Of a stretch of 64,000 nt of DNA, positions 20,457 through 32,200 are shown one piece after another; position 1 is the stretch's first letter; every line of letters begins with the position of its first letter. Source of the stretch: Penicillium oxalicum (taxonomy: Eukaryota; Ascomycota; Eurotiomycetes; Eurotiales; Aspergillaceae). Both the position numbers and the translations under genes were made by a program. The notes beneath the pieces were generated by a model that did no database searches, had not been told where the DNA came from, and saw only the letters and a program-made list of their open reading frames with translations. The stretch lies in the NCBI RefSeq assembly GCF_001723175.1, contig NC_064652.1, positions 1,674,001 through 1,738,000 on the forward strand. The letters run 5' to 3'.

Positions 20457-22555
20457 AGTGATCTGATCAACACAAGCTTTGGCTTTGAATCAGATGGCCG
20501 ATATCTGCACCCTCGATGAAGGCCCTTGAAGTCTGGAGAAACCTGGAAATGACAAGTAGAAAACCTTATCGCCCCACGGGGTGCGAGAGAAATGGAGATG
20601 GGCACTCTTTTATGTCCGGTGCGTGACCTGAGAGTAGTCGGCCGTGATCTGCCTCCTGTCTTCACCCCCGGCATACGAAGACAATACCCACCCGTGTCGG
20701 CATCTGTTTGTAAGCCACAAATCCAGCCGCAAGCCGGGGTTTAGCGGAGAGAACTCTCAACTCTGCACCAAGTTGTCTGACAAGCAACTTGGTGGCACTC
20801 GTCTTCGGCAAGGCAAGCTTTCTGCCAGTACTTTCTTTGCCCTCGGCAAACTTCATGACGAGTACGGTACTTTCCCCGTTCTCCAAGAAATGGCGTTGTC
20901 GCCCCAGCAGAGAGCAGGCGATTGTTCTCCACTTCAGCGTTCCACTGGCATTTGATCTGGGGCCGCGAGGGGGTTGCTCCACCGGCAACGGCTGAGAGTT
21001 CGACCCCAGTCGAATGGGTGAAATGCACGCGGGGACTCCGCGGGGTTCTCGGTGGAGATTGGCACAGTTACTCATTCTCGACGAGTTTTTCCGTCGAGTC
21101 AAGCCCATCCTGGTCGGGCCACACATGTCTGGGAATTATCTGGCCCTTGGCCCAAATCGGAAGGCTGGTCATGGCAGTTCTTTTGGTTTGGTGGGCCCCC
21201 ACCGACTGAGAGAGGGCTGTGATTCATGGAAGAACTGAGGGCATTGATCGTCCTAACCTGGTCCTCAGCACTGCATCGTCCATAAAGATTGTCTTTTACT
21301 GTAGGAGTTTTCTGGTCTGGCAAAGCCGAAGAGCTTTAAATGGGACCCAATTTCTCTGTTCTCCACCAGTGAATTGCATGACGTTTTGCATCTGATTCTT
21401 CCGGTCGGAATCGACGATGACTCGCCTTCTTGAGCATGTCGACTCTGTCAAAACCAGATCCGAGTCAGCAGAGTACACGTGTGCTATCGCTCTCGTCAAT
21501 TGCCGTCGGTGACTGAATATCGTGTGCGGTGACTTTGAAATGTCTTGGCCTTCATGCACGGTCCCTTAGGTTACATAGCATCGAGTAATATTTCGATTCA
21601 AGTGATGTTGTGATTTGAGTAAGGTTAATACCAGCGGCATTGGCCACCTTGCTTTGTCTCTTTCCAAGCACGTTGCATGACGGAACTATCGACTGTCAAG
21701 GTACTCAGTTGGCGATGGCGAGTCTCAACTTCTCAAGATCAGTGAAAGGCTACCGCTGACGACGGGAGGCCTGTTGCATCACGTGGACGAGGTCGACGCC
21801 GTCGGTCATCATCAACCTTAACATTGAAGCCATTTGGTCGGAATGTGCCTTGTCGCAATTCCCACGGATCAGACAAGGGATCTCCAGCCAAGACGAGTAC
21901 AGAATCAAGACGTGGAAGACTATCGTCTCCGAGCAAGGCCCTTCGAGAGTGGCACACGTTGCGATGTGCCGTGTCTCGACAGATGAATGCTGTGGTCAGT
22001 CAGTGAAAATACAGTGGCCAAAAGATTGAACTGTGATACACAGCCCTGTCACCAACTTGCTGGAGCCAGATGCTTATGTCTAATTAAGCACAAGCGGGAA
22101 TCACAGTGTCCTGCGTGGCTGAACCATGAAATGAAGAATGACCTCGAATCAACTCCGTTGCAGTCAATGACGAGAGATTCTATGGAGCTGCGTCAACCAA
22201 GCAAATGATATCAAAGACCCGGCGCTCAAGACCGACCCAAGAATTCCTCCTTGGGTGAGATGAGGACCAACCTCATCTTGACGCTTCCACTTTGAGATGT
22301 TTTAGCCGCGGGTACGCAACCCACTTTGGGTTCCACAAGCATCAGATGATCTTCTTATGTGCCGAATCTATTCAATCCACGATCTTCCCCCCTCAAGTCG
22401 TGATGCAGAGCTTGACAACATCTTGAGACAATTTTCTTCGTGAGCATATTATTCACAGATATAAAAAGCCGAGCGTCTCCTGGAAATTTGTTGAAGAAGC
22501 CTGCCATTCGCCACCATCACGGAGCACGTCCATTCAAGCCGCACTTCCCTTCAAA
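20457..22555. other. Divergent intergenic region; no gene supported
   Basis: Upstream region of the frameshifted permease (-) and the small secreted protein (+). Several frames of 60-150 codons lie at 20640-21240 on both strands, but none has features of a protein. Nothing else is recognised. Confidence 0.45.
22460..22467 (+). promoter_or_regulatory. TATA box of small secreted protein gene
   Basis: TATAAAAA lies 96 bp ahead of the ATG at 22556, in a position typical of a strong or inducible fungal promoter. Confidence 0.5.
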
Positions 22556-23068
22556 ATGAAGAATTCCTTCTTGCTCGGGACATCTGGTCTCCTTGCTGCT
22601 ACAGTAGGCGGCTCTGCAGAACCCAGAAGCACACCTGGAGGCAGCCTCTTCCTCCGCTCCATTGCCGAATCTGTCGCGCTCCCAACCATGACGTGGTCAG
22701 CCAACGGCACCCATACCGCCAAGGGCTATACTAGCCAAGCCGCCGACGAGACGAGCTTACAAGGCATGAAAGCCGACTGTGGCAACATCAATCTCAACAA
22801 GAAGATCTCGGTCGATTTTCGAAGTGACGTCTTTGGTCCCGGTCTGATCGGGTACTTCTACAAGTGCGAGAAGATCCGCGAAGACACCAATCTGTACTGG
22901 TTTACAATCAGCTCTGGGAACTCATCCCAGATCGACCAATTGTGTGATCCGGCCACGACATTCCCGCTGGTTTTCGACTCGCAGCATAGTACTTGGTGGA
23001 TCGACGAGCCTTTTGACTGCACTCAGCGCACTTCACCGGATGGCCAGGCGGGGTTGGAAGATTTTTAA
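22556..23068 (+). CDS. Small secreted protein, function unknown
   Basis: Intronless frame of 170 residues. Residues 1-21 (MKNSFLLGTSGLLAATVGGS-A) look like a signal peptide. The mature part has four Cys residues (ADCGNI, YKCEKI, QLCDPA, FDCTQR), which could make two disulphides, and several aromatic residues in a short beta-rich pattern (GYFYKCEKI, NLYWFTISSGN, STWWIDEPFD). I recognise no family. Size, signal peptide, even Cys number and TATA-box promoter fit fungal small secreted proteins, but effector or defence roles would be guesses. Confidence 0.68.
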   Translation: MKNSFLLGTSGLLAATVGGSAEPRSTPGGSLFLRSIAESVALPTMTWSANGTHTAKGYTSQAADETSLQGMKADCGNINLNKKISVDFRSDVFGPGLIGYFYKCEKIREDTNLYWFTISSGNSSQIDQLCDPATTFPLVFDSQHSTWWIDEPFDCTQRTSPDGQAGLEDF

Positions 23069-24215
23069 GCGTGTCCAGGCGTAGGTGCAACTGCTGAACA
23101 TTTGCGATACCAGAATATCAATCTGATTGTCCCAGCGTAACCTTCATGGGCGAGTTAGGGAAAGTTCCACATTAGTACTTCACGCTTTTGCAATAATAGC
23201 CGAATCATTCCGCTACCGCGATCATTTGAATCGTTGCTTTAATTAGCCAGAGAGAGAGAGAGGGGGCAAGCGAGCGGGTGACTGTTTTCATGACGGCGGC
23301 CAGGGTCAATCGAGTTGATGGTTCAATCACCCAACAATCTTGTATTCATCTCCTCTCATATCTCTCTGAAAGATGCTTGCTTGTCTTCGCTTGTCAAGTC
23401 AGGCGCCATCGATCAAATTTTCTATCATGAATTCCAAAATCTTCGAATATTCGAAAGAGAGACCGCTTGAAGCCCCGCGATTTTCATTGCAATACCATCT
23501 CAGCACTCCCATTGGAAAGACGCCAAATGTCCCAATTTTTGGTGCAGATTCACTGGCAGACGTACAAGCCTCAATTATGTCCGAATCAGAAAAATAATTT
23601 TAGCTGAAAGCCTCCAATCAGGAGCTCTAATGAGTTGATGTGTATAGTCAAAACTTGAGCTCTACAATTCACTTATATCCTCTACCGCAACAGACACCAA
23701 CCTGTCCACGGTCATAAAGTGCGGCACGACTACCTAGTATTTGAGCTGGCAGGGTTGGCTGGCGACGACCTACGTGACAGGGTATTGTCACTCATGACTT
23801 GAAAATTTTGAGGACGCTCTCACCAGTTCTAGTACAGAAACATGAAGCAAATGCTGGTGCGTATTGCGTAATGGTCTCAAATAACTGTCTGGACTTTCTT
23901 CACAGAAGATGTCACTATCGTCCAGCATGCTAATGAGACCCATCGATCCAATCTGAAATGGATGTTCGTATATTTGTATTAGAAGCTACCAAAGATGTAT
24001 GCATGAGACCGTGACGTGATATAATAAGCAACAGACATGCACTGGACCACGCTCGCATGCCAAGTGCGACTCACTGGAGAAGAAGCCGAGAGATGGGCCT
24101 GCGGTGCCCTCAAAGGGATGTGAGAAGCCCAGCCACCTGATACTTCGACTTTTTCCTCCCCCACATCGACTTATTTGAAGGAGGAAAGTGAAAAGGTTGT
24201 ACTGCAAGAGCTTGC
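23069..24215. other. Intergenic between convergent genes; no gene supported
   Basis: AT-rich sequence with only short frames; an (AG)6-type run lies near 23250-23262. No feature recognised. Confidence 0.5.
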
Positions 24216-25177
24216 TCAAACAACACGCTTGACCTGTGATGACAGGAGCAACGAACTTAGTACGGGATGACAAATTCGACCTGATTTCAAGAGCACAACT
24301 TACCTCAAAAAAGCGCTTGAGCCACCAAACCTGGAAGATACCCTCTCCAATCACCACACCCAGCTGGAAGAGACTCCACCACTTGACACGGCCGTTTGTG
24401 CTCTCGGCGGTATTTCGATGCACTCGCTCACGAACCACGATGTACGACTGCTCATCCTTGACCTGAGCAAGAGAGTCGGACAGCTTGCGAACTACCACGT
24501 ACGTAGATTGTCAGTCTTCCTGTATTTTCTATCCCCCGCACCACGATTTGAGCTCCGTCGATGGAGTCAATGTCTCTTACCTTCCGCCTCAAGAGGGTCT
24601 GCCGACATCTCGTGTTCGGGCACGTAGACAATTCCATGAACGTTGAAAGAGACTTCCTTGGAGTTTGAGGTCCAGCCTTCATTGCTGAAGCAGTAGGTGT
24701 ACTTTCCGTCGGCGTGTGCGGTAAAAGAGTAATCCTCGTTGGAGATAGCCTGCTTATAGTATTGGCGATTGCGCAGAGGGTCCTCGACCTAGATCAAAGT
24801 TGAAATAGAAGTTAGTCCGAATACCTCCATGCAAGACACACACACACGTGTGCCATAAGACTCTCAATGCATTCCCTGCTCCGACTTCCATCCACAACAC
24901 CGCCCCGCTAGTAGGGCAACCCAAAAACAGGGGAAGCAAGAAAGCCAAAGAACCGCTCAGCAGCATTCAGACAACTTACCCAGAAATCAATCTCAAGGTT
25001 TCCACTACCGCCAAACTCCCGATCGCCCACTTGGAAGGTCACTGTCATCAAGTCATCCTTGTGCAGAGTCTCGTGGAAGCACTCCCGCGAGTGAGCCTTC
25101 AGTTGAATGTTGTGTGCGGTGACGGCGGACACCCAGCCCAGCGCAGTGACCAGGAGCGAGGCAGCGGAGAAGCGCAT
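24216..25177 (-). CDS. emp24: p24 family cargo receptor EMP24, 4 exons
   Basis: Predicted protein of 203 residues, type I membrane cargo receptor of COPII/COPI vesicles between ER and Golgi. Exons in transcript order are 25177-24980, 24788-24581, 24491-24304 and 24233-24216 (612 nt). A signal peptide (residues 1-21, cut after VTA) precedes a GOLD domain with its two Cys residues (SRECFHETL and GKYTYCFSN). A coiled-coil stalk follows (VRKLSDSLAQVKDEQSYIVV), then RERVHRNTAESTN, one TM segment (SLFQLGVVIGEGIFQVWWL) and a short cytosolic tail KRFFEVKRVV. The tail has the FF motif for COPII binding and basic residues. Yeast Emp24 has the same length and nearly the same RNTAESTN-RVKWWS segment, so the assignment to EMP24 over the other p24 members is strong. 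The final five residues come from an 18-nt exon. Confidence 0.95.
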
Positions 25178-26242
25178 GATGCAAGTGATTCAGAGGAATT
25201 CCCGATGAGATTTTTGGGGGGGCGCTCCAGGTTCAGAGGAACTTCTTGATCGCGGGGGGACGAGACTCAGTATGATGATCTTGACGCTGGTGGAATCGCC
25301 GCGGACTTGCACAACGCGCAAGGTGTCAATTGGAGACGCTCGGACCACCTTTGTAAATAGCCCCATTCACCACCACATGCACTGAAGAAGGAGTCTGCAT
25401 TGCCATGTCTGCCCTGAATATGTCCAAATCTTTAATCTGATTAAAGTAGTCATCTTTGATTTTTCAACCGAAGCTTTAGAAGTTGTCATTGGGTGTTATC
25501 GGGGTCCAATTGTCTTGCTCGGGCAACGGCATGAGCAAGAATTGCTTGCCTCCGCATACGATGCACAGTGTATGCTGACAAAATGCCCGTCCTGTTCTGG
25601 TTCAAGGCAGGGCAAGGAAATACTGAGTCTAGAGCCAACATGGCGCTCTCTTTCATAATCACAGATGTTTCAATCATTGCTTGAATTGGAAAAGTGATAG
25701 CGGTAGTAGCTTCTCACGGATATTATGTAGTATAAAGAATTTATGAGTACACGATGACGAACTCCCTTGAAAAGCTTCCACGAATCGGGAAGATGGGAAG
25801 CAGTCGGTGAGAGATTCTTGAAAGACAGAAATGACAGGAAGAAATGTCCCAGCGTCAGATGACGAGCAAGGCAGAAACAAGACATCGGAACAAGATGGTA
25901 TCAAACCCAGAGAAGCAAGACAAAATCACAGATGCAGCTTCGAAACGAACGAAGTTTGGCTGAAGAGCTCTTTGCGGAACGAATGGCAAAGTGAACTGGA
26001 AAATTTACAGTAAAGAATGGGGATAAATTGCAGTGTGCGTGTTGGAGATGTTCAAAGAAGAAAAGTGCAATACAGGAGACGCTGCGAACATTGAACGGAT
26101 AGAGTTTGGATCAGAAAGAGAAGGAAACAGTCGCCTTCGGTGGAAGACTCAGGGAGTTATCACCTCCATCCAGAGTGGCGATACGCGTGATGGACGAAGA
26201 TTCGATAGAATACGGATGCCGAGGATGTGTTGGGGGCTGTCC
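25178..26242. other. Intergenic; no gene supported
   Basis: Promoter and leader of EMP24 on the left and the 3' flank of the large coiled-coil gene on the right. No coding or RNA feature recognised. Confidence 0.5.
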
Positions 26243-29200
26243 TCACTCCTCAGGGATCGGTTCTGTAGAGATGGATGGCCCAAAGGGGCCCTCTTCGGAA
26301 TCCTTTGGTGATGCAGAAACCATACCATCAACGGTGGACTCGATGTCGTCCGACGCGAAGTGATTTTCCTCATAATTAGTGGGCTCTGCATCGTGATCGT
26401 AACTCGAGCGACGGAGCAGGGGCGGGGTTTTCGGCGGCTCGGCAATCGGGCTCTCCTGGCGGACTGGCTCTTGACGGGGTGTGGAGTCGAGACCTCTCAA
26501 AGGCCTCGTTTCGCCATACGAGCGTCCGTTAGCACCACTCCTCAAGGTATTCTGACGGGCATGAGAGCTAGGGGGGGTCAGGAGACCAGACAAGAAGCTG
26601 CCAGCATTGCTGGGCTTGGAAGGCGTTTGTTGGGAAGACGTAGAGCCTCCATTGCCACCCTCGCGAGTCTTCCGCCAGTTACCCCAGGCGGCGGCTGCAG
26701 CTAGGGGTAGCGATCTCGGCGATGCGGCGAGCTCGGAGAGGGATTGCAATGACGGTAAGCCAGAGCCGGTCATTGATCGTTCGCGCTCCTGTTGCTGCAT
26801 CTGCAAGTTGGCCTTGAGACGGATAGCGGCATCACGAACGGCATGCTTGTTGAATGAGGGCTGCGAGAGGGTCTTGATGATATCTTGCAAATCGTCAATA
26901 CGAACGCCAAGAAGCTCACGAAGCCAGGTGATTTCGCTATCCCTTTCCTTGATCTTGTTCGGAGCATCTTTGTCCATGGAAGCGACCTCCTGTTCAAGCT
27001 CCTCAATCCGAGTCTCACGCTGCTGAAGCTGGTCCTGTAAGACGAAGATCGATTCACGCAGGGCTTGGGGTGATATTCTCTCGGGTTCCTGAGAGGTCTT
27101 GTTGAAGGACATGGACGGTGAGGTCGAGTGAACAGGTGCTCCGGGGATCGGGATCTCGTTGGCAGAAGACCCAGATTTCGCGTTCTGCGCTGCTTCAGCA
27201 GCGGCTCGAGCAGCAGATTGAGCAATCTCCAGCTTCTCTTCGAGGTGTTTGACTCGTTCCTCGTAGTGTCTCGCTCGGTCATCGGCCAAAGCCAACCGAT
27301 CGATCATGTGAGCCTCAGCCCGCTGGCGATCCTCGGAGGAGTTGTGCAAAGCCCGGGCGTGGCGTTCTCGAAGATCGTTGAGTACTCGTTCATGGGTCTT
27401 GCGCTGTTCTTCAAGAGCGATTTCTCGCGCCTGGTTCGCAGTTGCCACGGCATTGAGACGCGCTTCCTTGGCTTCTTCAAGAAGCATTTCATAGCGCTCG
27501 CGCGAAGTGTCGGCATCCAGCCGGACATTGTCCAGTTGAGTTTCATAGCGAAGGATCTGTGCCTCCAACTCGGCCCGAACAATATTAACCTGACTGTTGG
27601 AGGCTTCGATATCGGCTTCCAAGGATGAACGAATGCGCTGGATCTCTACACGACTGCTGTCGCGAGCCTCATTGAATTCACGCTCAAAACGAGCAGAAGT
27701 GAGCTGGAGGTTGTGGTTTTCAGCTCTGAGAATAGCAATAGTCTCCTCCATCTTGAAATTCTCTTGCCGCGATTGTTCATAGAGGAACTTGGTCTTCGCT
27801 GAGTCCTTTTCTTGCATTTCAAGTTGATGAATCTCTTCTTCGAGTCTCTCACGCAGCTTGACCTCCCGATCATACGAGGCCTGCAGTGCCTTATAATTGG
27901 CAACGTACTCTTCTTCCTTGCGCCTGAAGGCAGCCTGCTCGCGCACGACATCAGAAGTAACATTCACCATGTCAGACTGTAACCTGTCGAATTTCTCTGT
28001 CAAATTTTGTCGGGCAGCCATGCTATCCTCGATGCGAGTTCGCAGAGCATCAACAGTCTCGCGCAAAGACGCATTCTCGCCCTTGGTTGTCTCCAGTTGG
28101 CGACGGAAGCTATCTGCAGAGACACGGTATTCATCTAGTGTCCCTTCAAGAGCAATGTTCTTCGTCGACAACTCGGCAATCGTGACCTTAAGTGTTTCGC
28201 TCTCTTCGGCCAAAGCTTCCGAGCGGAATTGCATCTTCTCAAGATGGGGGATCTTCTCTTCCTTGAACTGGAGTAGGCGTGCTTCTGCATCTTCTGCTGC
28301 AGTGCTGTGACGAGCAGCGTCTTCTTCAGCCACCTTCAACAGGTGCTGGAGCTCGGCAACCGAGTCAGTTGCCTCCCGGCGGAGCCTGTATTCGGTCTCA
28401 GCGCGCTCGTCGGCGAGTCTCAACATTTGTTTGAGGCCATCGATCTGAAGCATGAGGCTGTCGGCGCCGATTTCTTCCGCCTCTGACAGTCGCGGGGTCT
28501 GCTGGGCCATGTGACGGGCAAGGGACTCTTCGAGAATCTCACGCATATCGCCAACAGGGTCTTGCGCCAATTTCTTGATCGTCAAGGCTTGGAGCTCAGA
28601 AATACTCTCCTTGAGTTGAGCCATCTCGCTATGGCTTGAGTGTTGTGTTACACGATTGGGTATGTCATGGGTGACAAGGGCTTCTATGACAACACTCTTC
28701 AACATCTCCAGTTTGCGGTCACGCAGATAATGCGGAGAGCGTTCGCGAACAGATTGATCTTCTTCCTCGTCATCTTCATCATCGGCATCGCTGTCTTCAA
28801 CCTCCGCAGATGTGCTGCGGAACACTCTTCGACTCGCGGTTCCCGAAGCAATAGTAGCCACGGACTGTTGAATCACGGCGAGGGCTCGCTCCAGGGGAGT
28901 CAAACGCTCGTCAATGGCCGACCCAACAAGATCGTTGATACGGCGATCAAAGAAGCGGTTACGATTGAAGAACTTCTCATCCTCGCCCGATGAGATCATG
29001 TCATCCCAGTCGCTGACGTGATCATTCTCGGTAATCAGATGACGCACCGGAGAGTGAATACGTGAAATGATGCTCTTGTGAGGTGAAAAGGTGGCATTGC
29101 TGTTGACGTCAATGTCAGAGCCGAGTCTGGGGATTGCCAGCTTATAAGACCTCTGGCCACCGCCTGGACTCGGGCTGGGAGCTTCACTGCGGCCTTCGGC

Positions 29201-32200
29201 GGGACCAAAACGATGCTCTTTAGTCGGTGCCGATTCAGGGGCGTATTGAGGAGGCAAGGGCGTATGCTGACGCTCAATGCCCACATCCGAATCATCATTG
29301 AGTTGATCCATAATAGCGTTGAGCTCATCTTCGTCTGGAGATTCTTCTGCTGATTCTTGCCAGCGAGAAAGATCAGGCTTGGCTCGCGGGGTTTCCATAA
29401 CCAAATCACTTGCATCTTGTGCGCGGTTGGACTTGGGGGGACTTGCGGTTGCGAATCGTGACGCCATGAGTCCATTTTTAATAGGCTGACTGTCGATATT
29501 TCGGGGCTCATCATACTCGAATTCTACTGACTCCACATTGGCTTGTTTTGCGTGCAGAGGAGCGCCGCTAGAGGCAGTGAATGAAGAGACGGCGGACTTA
29601 AGTTCAGATGGTCGAGCGCCTGCGGACAGCTTGTTGCTCTTCACGGAAATTTGAGACTCTTGACGCGCATGCTTCGTTGTCTTTTGAACTGGAGTAGGAC
29701 TTTGTTGGGTGTGAGCCTCGGCCTCACCCAGAGGCTCTTCCTTGATATCTCCGTTTTGGCTTCGGCGGGCGGTTGAGCCGGCGCGTGAACGCATGGCGCC
29801 GTCCTCATTCTTGATATCGAACAGAGTCCAAGTAGTAGCCTCGCTTGTAGGGGTGCCCCGTCGCTCTGCAGCCCCACTGTCTTCGGGGACAACATTCTCT
29901 TTGCCCTCCGCAAAAGTGTGAAGACTACTGGCCGGCTTCACGTTGCCGGTCTCACCTAAAGGTTGAGTAGAAACGCTGTACCTTGCCTCCCCTTGAGCAT
30001 GGCCAATGCCACGACGGGCACGCTTATGACGGTCTGTAGGGACTGGTCGGCCACTGGCATCATCCATCGTTTCCTGCTCATTATATTCTTGCTGGATGGA
30101 GTTGTCCTCGTCAGGGCGAACAATTGGAACAGCCTTCGATTCCTTCGAGATTTTGGCATGTCCAGCGTAATCAATGTCGCTGAAGATTTTGGTTCTGCTG
30201 CCAGACGGCTGTTCGACACTTGCATTTGAATTGAGACTTGCTGAGGGGTTAAACTCGGGCGCTTCAACGTTGAACGACGCAGCGGAGAATTTGAATGCGC
30301 TGGGCTTCTGTTCGGGCTTGGGTGCCGTGTTCTGCGTGAGAGCAGCATTCACAGGGTGAGAGGGTGCGAATGATGGCAGAGGTGTGAATCCAAGTCCAGG
30401 CTGGCCCATTCCATCCATAGCACCGAACTGATAGGCGTTGTGGTCGAAGGTGGCAGGCGGAACGAATGAGGCAGTTGGGTCAAAAGGCTTGGCTTCAACG
30501 TTAAGCGACGAGACTGAAAGTTTCGAGTGATGGCTTGCTTTAGATTCATGCCATGCATCTTGATGAGGAAAGGCATTGCGAATATGTGGCGTGCCGCTGA
30601 GACTGGGGTTGGTGTCCAAGTCAGAGCCATCTTGAGCATCTGGCTGGCCAAAGTGCGCGTTGTAGAAGCCGTGGGGCTGTGGTTGTGCGACGAAGGGATG
30701 CGAGGGTTGTTGGGTGTTGCTATGGATGCGATGCTGTTGTTCATGCTCATGCATAGCCCAGTGAGATGGAAAGACGCTGTTATTGAAACCTGACGGGGGG
30801 TCATGACGTTCCCCATGGACATGATGCGCAGGCTGGTCATCCACACGATACTCAGAATGATTCATTTGGTCAAGGCCTCTTTGGAGGGTCTCGCTCAGAT
30901 TGTGACCATGACCACGAGGTGTTGGGTGAGCAATCTCCACGTTGGACGCGTGGAAATGATCCGGAGCATTGACAGGGGTCTGAGGTGCAGGGAATGGCTG
31001 TGTGTCTTCTTGACCGTCAAATGCATACTGGTTTTCCCACGCAGCCTTTTCGTTGAAGCCATGGAGATGTCCTTGATCGTGAAGGGGCGATACGGGCGAA
31101 AGCATCGAATTGAGGCTGGACAGTGCCCCGGGACCGCCAGATGTACTCGCATGACGGAGATTGATCAGACTTTGCGGAGTCATCGCACCTTGCGCAGGCG
31201 GCGTGGGCTGGAACTGGAATGGATAACCTGGCATCATGTTCTGCTCAATGCCCATGAATGGAGTTTGCACACTGAACTGCGATGCAGGCGAGGTCAATGA
31301 CCCAATGCCGCCGCTGGAGCCCACAGGCTGGCCAAAGTGCGGCGAGAATGGATGGATCTGACCCATGGCATTGCTGGCAGCGGACGCAGTCGGGATCGGT
31401 GGCGACGCTATGAGGCCTGGGAAAGGCGTTTGTGCAGCAGACGCCGGGGAAATGGACGGCTGAGGCTCAGGGTCACCGAAGGAGACCCCCAGGGCTCGTA
31501 GTTTTTCTTCCTGCAGCTCGGCAACGTAGGCGTCCCAGACGGCCTTGTTGGGGAACTGGATAAAGGGCTTCTGATGCTTCGACTCTTCATAAATCTCATA
31601 CGGATCGGGGTACAGTGGGCGGCTCAGTCCCCCAAGCTCAGTTGTTGTGGAGGGATCGTCCTCATCTCCCACTGAAAACCCACGCACATCCCAACCCTGC
31701 TCTTTCCACTGTCTAAGCCTCTCTTCGACATCTGCCCGTTTCATCAAGCGATATCCAGACTGTTCGGTCCCTCGTTGGTCGTCTTGGGGCAGATATATCA
31801 CACAGGCCTTTCCACGCCACACGAGTTTCTTCCGTGGTCGTGCGGCTGGAACTGGCGATGCGGTCGTATCCTCGGCCTGCCTCTTCCCAAGTTCCGGTTG
31901 TACTGCGGGCCGTATGGCGCCCTCCTCCTTTTCTTGATCATCTGCCGCATGGAATGGAGGAGGTGGAGGTAGTGGTTTCTCCATTGACGAGGAAGCCTCG
32001 ACCCCCTGATTTGAGTCTAGGGAAGCAGCCATTGTATCTGTCGGTTGATCTTTGTCGTACGCAAATCCCCAAAAGTCCTCCTGGCGCAGCGTGTCTGTGC
32101 GCTTGTGCTTGTTCTGTTTTCCTTTCGCTCTCAGGGCGGTCTTTCGACCCACAAAGTCCGAAAGGGTTGGGGTCTTGAGTAGATCACTTTCGCGCGTCTC

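Noticed and set aside
20662..21126. A 154-codon minus-strand frame upstream of the frameshifted permease.
   Set aside because: Composition is that of random sequence, other frames over the same bases are equally open, and no similarity is recognised.
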